From the NCBI RefSeq assembly GCF_000419685.1, contig NZ_ATTM01000001.1, positions 62,001 through 126,000 of the forward strand: a stretch of DNA of 64,000 nt, read 5' to 3'. A model generated the notes under the pieces. The model was not told where the DNA came from. It ran no database searches and saw only the letters and a list, made by a program, of their open reading frames with translations. The translations under genes and the position numbers were made by a program. This document shows, in pieces, positions 1-7,027 of the stretch (position 1 is the first letter of the stretch; each line of letters opens with the position of its first letter). This stretch comes from Flavobacterium antarcticum DSM 19726. Lineage in GTDB: Bacteria; Bacteroidota; Bacteroidia; Flavobacteriales; Flavobacteriaceae.

Positions 1-123
1 TGGCCAGGTGAAATTCCAGAAGTACACCGTTGGGCTTACGATTACAGTAAACCAGGATGGGAAGTAGATTTTGTACCTCAAAATATTCCAATGAAAGAAG
101 GTGAAGAAGTGTTAAACCACTAA
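1..123 (+). CDS. Cytochrome c oxidase subunit I, C-terminal end (partial)
   Basis: Only the last 40 codons are in the window; the frame is open from the first base and ends at TAA 121-123. The tail contains WPGEIPEVHRW and a DFVPQNIP stretch, which I recognise as the C-terminal tail of flavobacterial haem-copper oxidase subunit I (CtaD/CyoB type). That subunit is the membrane core that reduces oxygen and pumps protons. No haem or copper ligand lies in this piece, so the assignment rests on the tail pattern alone. A strong hairpin terminator follows directly, so this is the last gene of its transcript. Confidence 0.7.
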   Translation, partial: WPGEIPEVHRWAYDYSKPGWEVDFVPQNIPMKEGEEVLNH

Positions 124-148
124 TCAGCTCCCTTTAAAAGATAAAATT

Positions 149-171
149 CCTGCTTCGGCAGGTTTTTTTTT
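149..171 (+). terminator. Rho-independent terminator after the oxidase gene
   Basis: A CCTGC stem with a TTCG tetraloop and a GCAGG stem is followed by nine T residues. It sits 26 bases after the TAA of the upstream gene and before the GNAT gene on the same strand. Confidence 0.85.
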
Positions 172-204
172 GCCCAATTTTTCTTTATCTTTAAATCAAA
201 AACA

Positions 205-486
205 ATGAACGAAGTAAAATTAAATACCGAAAAAAACCGTTTTGAATTAGTTGTGGAAGATGCAACGGCGATTATTGAATTTGAAAAACTAGAGCCAAAT
301 ATTCTAGACTTAACACACACAGAAGTGCCAAAAGAACTTTCTGGTAAAGGTGTCGGTTCTAAATTAGTTTCAGGAACATTACAGTACATTCGGGATAATA
401 ACTTAAAATTAATTCCTTCCTGTTCTTTTGTTGAAGGATATATTGAAAAACATTCGGAATGGAACGATTTGATTTCTGAGAAATAA
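205..486 (+). CDS. Small GNAT-fold N-acetyltransferase (CG/YjdJ type)
   Basis: This 93-residue protein matches the short GNAT subfamily of about 90-100 residues. Residues 43-56 carry the acetyl-CoA loop pattern (PKELSGKGVGSKLV), and the end has the usual CSFVEGYIEKHSEW signature. Proteins of this group probably acetylate a small amine or protein, but the substrate is unknown. The ATG at 205 is the only sensible start: upstream is the terminator and a poor TATCTTTA box at about 192-199. It is probably a single-gene transcript ahead of ruvB. Confidence 0.85.
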   Translation: MNEVKLNTEKNRFELVVEDATAIIEFEKLEPNILDLTHTEVPKELSGKGVGSKLVSGTLQYIRDNNLKLIPSCSFVEGYIEKHSEWNDLISEK

Positions 487-525
487 TCGAAATTAACTTT
501 AGCACTTTCTAACAGTACCTTTACT

Positions 526-533
526 TATCTTTG
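526..533 (+). promoter_or_regulatory. TAnnTTTG -7 promoter box of ruvB
   Basis: TATCTTTG matches the Bacteroidota -7 consensus TAnnTTTG. It ends four bases before the ruvB ATG at 538, so transcription would begin at or next to the start codon and the message would be close to leaderless. I see no convincing -33 TTG element. Confidence 0.55.
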
Positions 534-537
534 CCAA

Positions 538-1560
538 ATGAATGAAAATTTAGATCCTACAAATTCAGGTTTCAATCCCGAAGAACTCGATATCGAGAAA
601 AAGCTTCGGCCGCTCTCGTTTGATGATTTCGCAGGTCAAGACCAAATTTTAGATAATTTAAAAGTGTTTGTGCAAGCGGCAAACTTACGAGACGAAGCAC
701 TTGATCATACTTTGTTTCATGGTCCTCCAGGTTTGGGTAAAACCACATTGGCAAATATTCTTGCGAACGAACTGGGTGTTGGGATTAAAATTACCTCAGG
801 TCCAGTTTTAGACAAGCCCGGCGATTTAGCTGGATTGCTTACAAATCTTGAAGAACGTGATGTGCTTTTCATTGACGAGATTCATCGCTTGAGTCCTATT
901 GTGGAAGAATACCTTTATTCGGCGATGGAAGATTTCAAAATTGATATTATGATTGAATCGGGACCAAATGCGAGAACCGTTCAACTTAATTTAAATCCTT
1001 TTACGCTAGTTGGTGCAACCACACGTTCGGGACTCCTTACCGCTCCAATGCGAGCTCGTTTCGGAATTCAAAGCCGACTCCAATATTACAATCGTGAACT
1101 ATTGACTACAATTGTTGAGCGAAGTTCGTCTATTCTCAAAATGCCTATTACGTATGAAGCTGCATTGGAAATTGCAGGACGAAGCCGCGGAACACCGCGT
1201 ATTGCAAATGCATTACTTAGACGTGTTCGGGATTTTGCGCAAATCAAAGGAAATGGTTCCATCGATATTGAAATTGCACAATTTTCGCTAAAGGCGTTAA
1301 ATGTGGATGCACACGGATTGGACGAAATGGACAATAAAATTCTGCATACCATTATTGATAAATTCAAAGGTGGTCCTGTTGGTCTGTCCACTTTGGCAAC
1401 AGCCGTTTCAGAAAGTAGCGAAACCATTGAGGAAGTATACGAACCCTTTTTGATCCAAGAAGGTTTCATTATGAGAACACCTCGTGGCCGCGAAGTAACA
1501 GAAAAAGCTTATACACATTTGGGGAAATTGAATTTAAAAATTCAGGGAGGACTTTTTTAG
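538..1560 (+). CDS. ruvB: Holliday junction branch migration ATPase RuvB
   Basis: RuvB is the hexameric AAA+ motor that, with RuvA, drives branch migration of Holliday junctions in recombination repair. The 340-residue length is normal. Walker A is GPPGLGKTT at residues 62-70, Walker B is FIDEIHR at about 111-117, sensor 1 is GATTR at 159-163, and an MRARFG arginine-finger region follows. The [15 protein letters not shown] sensor-2 segment and a C-terminal winged helix ([13 protein letters not shown] onward) complete the fold. Its partner ruvA is about 8 kb downstream, and no ruvC is seen in this window. It ends just before a purine-rich arm that begins an inserted four-helix-bundle gene. Confidence 0.98.
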   Translation: MNENLDPTNSGFNPEELDIEKKLRPLSFDDFAGQDQILDNLKVFVQAANLRDEALDHTLFHGPPGLGKTTLANILANELGVGIKITSGPVLDKPGDLAGLLTNLEERDVLFIDEIHRLSPIVEEYLYSAMEDFKIDIMIESGPNARTVQLNLNPFTLVGATTRSGLLTAPMRARFGIQSRLQYYNRELLTTIVERSSSILKMPITYEAALEIAGRSRGTPRIANALLRRVRDFAQIKGNGSIDIEIAQFSLKALNVDAHGLDEMDNKILHTIIDKFKGGPVGLSTLATAVSESSETIEEVYEPFLIQEGFIMRTPRGREVTEKAYTHLGKLNLKIQGGLF

Positions 1561-1589
1561 GAGAAGGAAGATGGAAGAAGGAAGGTAAG
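1561..1589 (+). repeat. Purine-rich left arm flanking the four-helix-bundle gene
   Basis: Immediately after the ruvB stop is a run of GGAAGA-type units on the plus strand. The reverse complement of the same motif (CTTC/AACTTCC units) lies at 1992-2017, on the other side of the small gene. Together they form an imperfect inverted repeat around it. Confidence 0.6.
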
Positions 1590-1616
1590 GAACAACTTGA
1601 TTAATTTAGATAGGAG

Positions 1617-1970
1617 ATGAGTTTTAAATTCGAGAAATTAATTATTTGGCAGAAAGCGATGGATTTAGGAGAAGAGATCCATAGTTTGTCGCATATCTTT
1701 CCTAAAAGTGAAATGTATAATCTATCGTCGCAAATAGTAAGAGCATCGGATTCAATTGCCTTGAATATTTCTGAAGGAAGTATTGGACAATCTAAAGCTG
1801 AATTTGGAAGATTTCTTGGATATGCAATACGGTCAATTGCTGAAGTTGTTACTTGTTTGTATAAAGCGAAAAGAAGAAATTATATTACGGAAGTGCACTT
1901 TCTTACCCTATATAATGATTGTTTTAACCTGATGAATATGTCAATAGCATTCAAATCTCAACTTAAATAG
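1617..1970 (+). CDS. Four-helix bundle protein, S23/23S rRNA intervening-sequence type
   Basis: The 117-residue protein has the S23-family pattern: FEKLIIWQKAMDLGEEIHSL at the start, then SSQIVRASDSIALNISEGS and the SKAEFGRFLGYAIRSIAEV core. It is predicted to be an all-helical bundle that forms a pentamer in solved homologues. The family was named for genes inside 23S rRNA intervening sequences but is common as stand-alone genes in Bacteroidota; its role is not established. AGGAG sits directly before the ATG. The gene lies between ruvB and queG and is bracketed by inverted purine-rich/pyrimidine-rich arms, which suggests it came in as a unit. Confidence 0.9.
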   Translation: MSFKFEKLIIWQKAMDLGEEIHSLSHIFPKSEMYNLSSQIVRASDSIALNISEGSIGQSKAEFGRFLGYAIRSIAEVVTCLYKAKRRNYITEVHFLTLYNDCFNLMNMSIAFKSQLK

Positions 1971-1991
1971 GTCGTCAATCGGTCTACTGTG

Positions 1992-2017
1992 CTTCTAACT
2001 TCCCTCTCCCAACTTCC
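1992..2017 (+). repeat. Pyrimidine-rich right arm flanking the four-helix-bundle gene
   Basis: CTTCtaaCTTCC-type units are the approximate reverse complement of the purine-rich arm at 1561-1589. The arm covers the region where the queG start would be expected, so the GTG-led extension of queG translates repeat sequence and not native protein. Confidence 0.6.
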
Positions 2018-2024
2018 TGCCGTT

Positions 2025-2966
2025 TTGAATACTAACAAAGAAAAACATACAAATTTCATCAAATCCGAAGCCAACCGCCTCGGTTTTTTATCTTGTGGTA
2101 TTTCCAAAGCAGGATTTCTCGAAGAAGAAGCACCACGTTTAGAAGCCTATCTGAAGCAAAGTTTCAATGGAGAAATGCAATACATGGAAAACCATTTTGA
2201 CAAACGACTTGATCCTACTTTATTAGTTGACGGTGCGAAAAGTGTGATTTCCTTATTGCTTAATTATTTTCCCGAAGAACAGCAATCAAGCGACACCTAC
2301 AAGATTTCAAAATATGCGTATGGTAAAGATTATCATTTTGTAATCAAGGATAAGTTAAACGAACTTTTACACAGTATTCAATCTGAAATTGGTGAGGTTT
2401 CGGGTCGTGCATTTGTTGATTCGGCTCCAGTGTTAGATAAAGCTTGGGCTGCCAAAAGTGGATTAGGTTGGGTAGGAAAACACACACTTTTAATAACTCC
2501 AAAAATTGGCTCATTCAACTTCGTAGCGGAATTAATTACAGATCTGGAACTCGAATACGATTCTGCAATTACAGACCATTGCGGAACTTGTACAGCGTGT
2601 ATCGACGCTTGTCCCACCGAAGCTATTGTCGCACCGTATGTTGTGGACGGAAGTAAATGTATTTCGTACTTCACTATAGAATTAAAAGAAGCAATTCCCA
2701 CAGAAATGAAAGGAAAAATGGACGATTGGATTTTCGGCTGTGATATTTGCCAAGATGTTTGTCCATGGAACCGATTTTCAAAAGCACATAGCGAACCTTT
2801 GTTCAATCCAAATCCGGAACTATTATCGTTTTCAAAAAAAGACTGGCACGAGCTTACTTCTGAAACTTTTTCTAAAGTCTTTAAAAATTCGGCCGTGAAG
2901 CGAACAAAGTTGCAAGGTTTAGTACGGAATATTAAATTTATTCAAGTGCCGCGAGATAGTTTGTGA
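2025..2966 (+). CDS. queG: Epoxyqueuosine reductase QueG
   Basis: QueG is the cobalamin and iron-sulphur enzyme that reduces epoxyqueuosine to queuosine in tRNA, the last step of Q synthesis, in the cytoplasm. Diagnostic pieces are [20 protein letters not shown] near the N terminus, the [26 protein letters not shown] active-site region (written here in part), and two 4Fe-4S sets: [12 protein letters not shown] and [13 protein letters not shown] at 1989 would give 325 residues, but its first twelve codons lie in the pyrimidine-rich arm of the inserted unit. I therefore prefer the TTG at 2025 (313 residues). No ATG is available near the expected start, so expression may be reduced. A diverged 114-bp fragment of another queG lies at 5649-5762. 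Confidence 0.93.
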   Translation: MNTNKEKHTNFIKSEANRLGFLSCGISKAGFLEEEAPRLEAYLKQSFNGEMQYMENHFDKRLDPTLLVDGAKSVISLLLNYFPEEQQSSDTYKISKYAYGKDYHFVIKDKLNELLHSIQSEIGEVSGRAFVDSAPVLDKAWAAKSGLGWVGKHTLLITPKIGSFNFVAELITDLELEYDSAITDHCGTCTACIDACPTEAIVAPYVVDGSKCISYFTIELKEAIPTEMKGKMDDWIFGCDICQDVCPWNRFSKAHSEPLFNPNPELLSFSKKDWHELTSETFSKVFKNSAVKRTKLQGLVRNIKFIQVPRDSL

Positions 2967-3039
2967 TTTTTCTAGATGGTAGTTAATTTGTTAATTATAA
3001 AATAACTAATGCCGTATATTTACCATAATTACGGTATTT

Positions 3040-3179
3040 CAGAAATTTTTTTCATGAAAGGGATTGTGTAAATAGTAGTGATAGGAATTGTGAAATAGAC
3101 AATGCTGTATTTTGAAATATAAATGTAGAACCGTTGTGGTATTTTTAATTTAGTCGCTTAGCAAACGCTTAGTAAGTGG
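3040..3179 (+). repeat. Island-flanking direct repeat, copy A
   Basis: This stretch matches 6456-6597 in the same orientation over about 140 bp with scattered substitutions. Shared blocks include GTAAATAGTAGTGAT, GGAATTGTGAAATAGACAAT and GCAAACGCTTAGTAA. It carries no open frame. The two copies bracket the RHS debris. Confidence 0.85.
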
Positions 3180-3191
3180 TAAATTTTGTAA

Positions 3192-3356
3192 GCGAGTACC
3201 AGAAGAAATTTTCATATTCATCCAAATGGTAATACAACCCCTTCACAACAAGACACAGATATTAAAGATCTATGGAAAAAAGATTACAAAAGTTCAATTT
3301 TTAACATTCTTATTCCCTCAACCAATACTTCGGGTTATGAAAAAGTACCTTACTAA
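3192..3356 (+). pseudogene. C-terminal remnant of a JAB/JAMM-type RHS toxin
   Basis: The frame reads ...NFHIHPNGNTTPSQQD... and ends at TAA 3354-3356. HIHP followed by seven residues and SQQD fits the JAMM metalloprotease zinc motif HxH-x7-S-xx-D exactly. That motif is found in JAB-like toxin domains at the C termini of polymorphic RHS toxins. Only about 54 codons remain: there is an in-frame TAA at 3189-3191 and no start codon, and the upstream catalytic Glu of JAMM enzymes is missing, so it should be inactive. The downstream lipoprotein gene starts inside its last 20 bases, the usual toxin-immunity arrangement. Family identity is inferred from the motif. Confidence 0.6.
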
Positions 3357-3753
3357 AATAAATATTACTAATTTAATTTTGATGTCGTTATTTTTACTGA
3401 ATAATTGTAAAACCATAGATTTGCCCCATAAACAAGGAACTGTTAATGATGCAATTTTTAACTGCATATACGACTTTAGAAGCATTAATAAGGCACTTAT
3501 GAAGAAAGACACTGTCTTTGCTGTAATCTCTGAAGAAGAGGATGATTTTTTTAGAATTACTATTGTAGGTTCGAACAATAAGTATCTTTACAACTCAAAC
3601 CTTATTCCAAGTGATAATAAAATGAGAAACAATTATTATGAAACTGACAACAAATTATTTATTTGGTATGATGTTACAAAGGAAATAGATGAAAAAACGG
3701 TTGAAATCTACGATCGAGGCAGTGGAAAAATTATAGGTTCAATAGAAAATTAA
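3337..3753 (+). CDS. Small lipoprotein, putative immunity protein to the JAB-type toxin
   Basis: Starting at ATG 3337 the product is 138 residues, with a lipoprotein signal (LILMSLFLLNNC, Cys about residue 24) and a hydrophilic domain rich in charged residues. The longer frame from 3226 is only the toxin tail read in another frame, so I reject that start. I do not recognise the family. Its start overlaps the end of the JAMM toxin remnant by 20 bases, and its predicted site is the periplasmic or outer-membrane face. Both fit an immunity lipoprotein that outlived its toxin. That role is inference from position. Confidence 0.6.
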   Translation: MKKYLTKINITNLILMSLFLLNNCKTIDLPHKQGTVNDAIFNCIYDFRSINKALMKKDTVFAVISEEEDDFFRITIVGSNNKYLYNSNLIPSDNKMRNNYYETDNKLFIWYDVTKEIDEKTVEIYDRGSGKIIGSIEN

Positions 3754-3758
3754 TTGAA

Positions 3759-4085
3759 ATGAAAGGTAAAAATATATATACTACTACATTATCGTATGTT
3801 TCAATTATTAGCTTTGTAATGTTAGTTTTTTTAAGAATTATATTGTCTAATTTTGATATGGAAAATCTAATTTTAATGAAATTATATATGACCATAAATA
3901 ATTATATATACATCCCTCTTTTAGGTTTTTCCTTTTTTTCATCGATTTATGTGCTTATTCAAGCTATAAATTTAAGATTTGAGAAACCTTTAATGTATTT
4001 TTATTTAGTAATCCCATCATTACTTTATTTTATTACATATATCATAGTAGGTTGCTTTATGTTAGTTAATGGAAAGTTGATATGA
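3759..4085 (+). CDS. Small membrane protein of unknown function (RHS island)
   Basis: 108 residues with three predicted membrane segments, at about 10-30, 45-68 and 78-102. The ATG follows the stop of the lipoprotein gene by five bases, so the two are probably co-transcribed. I do not recognise the family. Codon use is very AT-rich, as in the rest of the island. In such islands, small membrane genes next to toxin tails are often immunity genes for other, lost toxins; that is the most I can suggest. Confidence 0.5.
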   Translation: MKGKNIYTTTLSYVSIISFVMLVFLRIILSNFDMENLILMKLYMTINNYIYIPLLGFSFFSSIYVLIQAINLRFEKPLMYFYLVIPSLLYFITYIIVGCFMLVNGKLI

Positions 4086-4213
4086 TATTTAGGTAGTGTT
4101 TCAGAGTTAGTGATTATGGAGTATAAGTTTTTAAAGTAGTACATAATGTAACCATCGTTTAGTTTTGATAATGTATCAGATGGGCAATGTATCAATATGG
4201 GTTTTGGTTTTAG

Positions 4214-5104
4214 GAACTTTTAAAGATTGATAATCAGTATTTTTTAAATAAAAATTACCCTGGGATAGGAAGATGGACAGGAATAGACCCTGTAGTTCAT
4301 TACAGCCAATCTACTTATAATGCCTTTGATGGGAATCCTGTTTTTTGGGCTGACCCGAGTGGGGCTGATAGTAGTTCTGGTGGTTTCAGTACTGATGTTT
4401 TTGGTAGAGAGAGATTTGATGACAATGGAATATATATACCTTTTGGAGAAAGAGTTGGAAGTAATTTTGAAAACTATTTTAAAGATGAGTCAATAAGTGA
4501 TGATGGTGGGGGTGGCGAAGATTCTAAGTTAATTGGTAAATTAATTTATACTTTATTGGATGCTAAAAAAGGTGTTCATGAAATTACAATGGTTCAATTT
4601 ATAGAAACTAATGTAAGAATAATTCAAGAACTTATTGGGACTAGTACTTTAATAGATTATATAACTATTACTACCAAAATTCAAATTGAAAAAAGTAATA
4701 ATGAAATTATTTACACAACTACTATTACGTCAAGTTATGGAACGAGTGAATTTGGAGGTAACAGTTTGTCTTGTAAAGAATGTTATAATAAATCAAATAC
4801 TATTAGTAGTAAAGGATTATCAGTAAATCCAATCGCAAATGCTGCTGCTGAATTTATAGGAGATAGAATTAAAGTTGATAAAAGATATAATTTGTTTAAC
4901 CAAACAAAAAGTATATTGCCAACAGGTTCAGGATTGTTTTTTTCAGGAGTTGGAGCATTGACTAAAACGGGTATGCAACCAATTATTCTTGGTATAGAAT
5001 TAGCTGAAACGTATGATACTTACAGAAAAGCATTGACAGATTTTTCAGGTAGAAGTGCAACTTATAATGTTTTTTCAGATGGTACACTTAAATTAGCAGA
5101 ATGA
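4214..5104 (+). pseudogene. Orphan RHS C-terminal tip with an unknown toxin domain
   Basis: The open frame begins after a TAG at 4211-4213 and has no good start codon. Codons 17-48 are the RHS core-end signature (GIGRWTGIDP ... AFDGNPVFWADPSGAD), the border after which variable toxin domains begin. The next 240 or so residues are variable: a glycine-rich spacer, a Thr/Ile-rich middle, and a C-terminal hydrophobic hairpin around GSGLFFSGVGAL. I do not recognise the toxin. The large N-terminal RHS shell is absent, so this is either a displaced tip that recombines into an intact rhs gene elsewhere or a decayed remnant. The stop overlaps the next gene as ATGA. Confidence 0.65.
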
Positions 5105-5379
5105 TAGAAAGTTATATAAGTAAAATAATTGTTATCTCATTTTGGATAATGTTATTGATAGCGAAATTTAAAAAAAATAAAAATTATTTCTCACTGTGTG
5201 GTTGTAAGGGGTATAAGGTCTTAGGATTAGAATTTGTCTATAAGTTTAATATAATGAGATATATACAGGTTTTCCTTTTTCTGATAATTCCTCACCTTGT
5301 CTTTGGAGTTTATGGATTCACTTTTAACCTAATATTATTTTTAGTTACGACGATAAAAATTCAAAAAAGTAGTATTTAA
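5101..5379 (+). CDS. Membrane protein, putative immunity protein to the adjacent RHS tip
   Basis: 92 residues with an N-terminal membrane segment (about 5-22), a short charged stretch with GCKGYKV, and a C-terminal hydrophobic pair (about 50-85). Its ATG overlaps the TGA of the RHS tip (ATGA at 5101-5104), the translational coupling typical of toxin-immunity pairs. No family recognised. If the toxin acts on membranes, as its hydrophobic C-terminal hairpin might suggest, a membrane immunity protein would fit; this is speculative. Confidence 0.55.
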   Translation: MIESYISKIIVISFWIMLLIAKFKKNKNYFSLCGCKGYKVLGLEFVYKFNIMRYIQVFLFLIIPHLVFGVYGFTFNLILFLVTTIKIQKSSI

Positions 5380-5528
5380 CTTTTTTGGTAATGTATAGGT
5401 AATGTTTTAGATGTGTTGGTTCAAAATTATTTCTTAGCACGTGCATAGAAAATGGTAATCTATCAATTGTGTGGTTTGCATATCCACTCATCCAAATTTA
5501 ATTTGCAATTGATGGTGGTGGTCGAAGT

Positions 5529-5801
5529 GGATACCAGTCTAAGTTTAATTGATAAGAATATCAAGATGAATTAGGACTAAACTTGTATGATATGGATTTT
5601 AGGGATTACGACCCTGCCATAGGAAGGTGGAAAGGACGTGTACGGCTTTGTATTGATTCCTGTCCTACGGAAACCACCGTCGCAACGTATGTCGTAGATG
5701 AAAACAAATGCATCTCCTATTTTACAATTGAACTGAAGGAAGCGATTCCCACCGAAATGAAAGAAAATTTTGGAATGAATAATATAATAATCACCAAATG
5801 A
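5529..5801 (+). pseudogene. Broken RHS core fused to a diverged queG fragment
   Basis: The frame reads GYQSKFN, then two adjacent stops (TGA 5550-5552, TAA 5553-5555), then EYQDELGLNLYDMDFRDYD and PAIGRW, an RHS core end. Directly after that, in frame, comes 38 codons matching QueG residues around its first 4Fe-4S motif and the [18 protein letters not shown] stretch. The queG-like part (5649-5762) is about 75% identical in DNA and 84% in protein to the intact queG at 2598-2711, and most changes are synonymous. It is therefore not a recent copy of the local gene. The stop TGA overlaps the ATG of the next gene. Surely non-functional as an enzyme. Confidence 0.75.
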
Positions 5802-6235
5802 TGAAAAGATTTGAACTAGAAGAAATTAATATTTTTAAACTTTATATCTTTAGCATAATAGGCCTTTTTTTATATGTTCTAATTGTCATTTTATCATGTC
5901 TTCTGATAATCAATTTAATTCCGACTTTTGATTATTTTGGTATCTTAATTATTGTTACAGCACTAATTTCTGGAAACTTTATTTTTAAAATTTCAGAACA
6001 GAAATCTACAACATTAATTTATATTGAAATTGAACAAAAAAAGATTTTTTTAGATAAAAAAACATTAATTATTGAAAACCTTAAAGAAATTACTATTAAA
6101 AAAAAGCTCAGTCATTATCCGATGATATTTTTTAAATTTCAAGACAATAAAAGTTTCAAATATAGGATTGTTAAATATAGCAAAGACTATTTTGAATTTA
6201 TCAAAACTATTGAAAAATCTAAATTCTTTAAGTAA
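5798..6235 (+). CDS. Membrane protein of unknown function at the end of the RHS island
   Basis: 145 residues with two N-terminal membrane segments (about 12-37 and 45-64), followed by an 80-residue soluble domain with a PH-like look (alternating beta-type stretches, YIEIEQKKIFLDKKTLIIENLKEI written in part). It starts at 5798 (a second ATG is at 5801) and overlaps the stop of the RHS-queG chimera. I do not recognise it. Position again suggests a surviving immunity-type gene. Confidence 0.55.
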   Translation: MMKRFELEEINIFKLYIFSIIGLFLYVLIVILSCLLIINLIPTFDYFGILIIVTALISGNFIFKISEQKSTTLIYIEIEQKKIFLDKKTLIIENLKEITIKKKLSHYPMIFFKFQDNKSFKYRIVKYSKDYFEFIKTIEKSKFFK

Positions 6236-6676
6236 TTTCGATTATAAAATTATGTAGAATTGAAATATTATTTTGTCGGAGTTTTTTACTAATTGATAAA
6301 TTTACGCTTATTGATTTTTTTAAGGAAATTGCCTTTAAAGAGGAATTAATTGAGATTATAAGAACTGGAGGAGAAATAACGACATTTAGTAATCGCGGAT
6401 TTTCGTAATGTCCTGATTTTGTAGCTATCGATTTTACAAATATACCTCGTTACTGCAGAAATTATTTTTCATGAACGTGATTATGTAAATAGTAGTGATC
6501 GGAATTGTGAAATAGACAATGCTATATTTTGTAATGTAAATGTAGAACCGTTCTGGTAATTTTAATTTAGTCGCGTTGCAAACGCTTAGTAATTGGGTAC
6601 TCGTTGGAAACGAACACTAGATTGGATTCTCGATGCTTTCTCATCTTCTTTTTTGAGTTTATTACAACTTTAATGT
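6236..6676 (+). other. Decayed right end of the RHS island
   Basis: 441 bases without a convincing gene. From 6289 to 6408 one plus-strand frame reads like real protein (LIDKFTLIDFFKEIAF, then KEELIEIIRTGGEITTF), ending at TAA 6406-6408 with no start nearby. This may be the tail of another lost toxin. From 6456 the second copy of the flanking direct repeat begins. Confidence 0.4.
6456..6597 (+). repeat. Island-flanking direct repeat, copy B
   Basis: Same orientation as 3040-3179 and alignable along its whole length, ending with GCAAACGCTTAGTAA. It is followed by GGGTACTCGTTGGAAACGAAC, where copy A instead goes on to AAATTTTGTAAGCGAGTACC. The differences show the two copies are old. Confidence 0.85.
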
Positions 6677-7027
6677 CTAACCATCCCAAACTGCAACGTC
6701 TAAAATTTCACCATTAGCTCCTACGTAAAAAGTAAGTGTTCCTGTATTAATACCTCTTTTTGAATAACCCAAATAATAATTAAATTCCGTTTGTGATTCA
6801 GAATCGGGTTTTCCGAGTAATTTAAAGATCTCGTTTTTATTTTTACCTTTCAATTCATAGTCATTTCGCAAACTATTCATCATATCCCATCTTAAACTCC
6901 AGTTTCGCTCTGCATCTAAATTTGAGTTTTTCCATTTTTCACTGTCGAACTTTTCGCCAGAGGTGTAACCACAAGAAATAAATTGGATTGCAATAACGAA
7001 CATTACGACTTTTTGAATAATTTTCAT
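6677..7027 (-). CDS. Small lipoprotein with a BamE/SmpA-like domain
   Basis: 116 residues. The N-terminal signal ends in a lipobox (IQFISC, Cys 19). The C-terminal half has the SmpA/OmlA pattern: GKNKNEIFKLLGKPDSES, a YYLGY strand, then LTFYVGANGEILDV. Such small domains occur in BamE and in many stand-alone lipoproteins of unknown role. It is the only minus-strand gene between 1 and 23 kb and lies just outside the RHS repeat, so it may belong to the core genome or the island edge. It reads away from maeB, and the two genes share a divergent intergenic region. Confidence 0.65.
   Translation of the reverse strand: MKIIQKVVMFVIAIQFISCGYTSGEKFDSEKWKNSNLDAERNWSLRWDMMNSLRNDYELKGKNKNEIFKLLGKPDSESQTEFNYYLGYSKRGINTGTLTFYVGANGEILDVAVWDG

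Noticed and set aside
1989..2024. GTG 1989 as queG start
   Set aside because: Its codons lie in the pyrimidine-rich arm flanking the four-helix-bundle gene and resemble no QueG N terminus.
3226..3753. A 175-residue gene starting at 3226
   Set aside because: The first 37 codons are the JAMM toxin tail read in another frame. The lipoprotein signal begins at ATG 3337.
5583..5801. A 72-residue gene of its own
   Set aside because: It is the end of an RHS core with upstream nonsense codons fused to a queG fragment; the TTG start is arbitrary.
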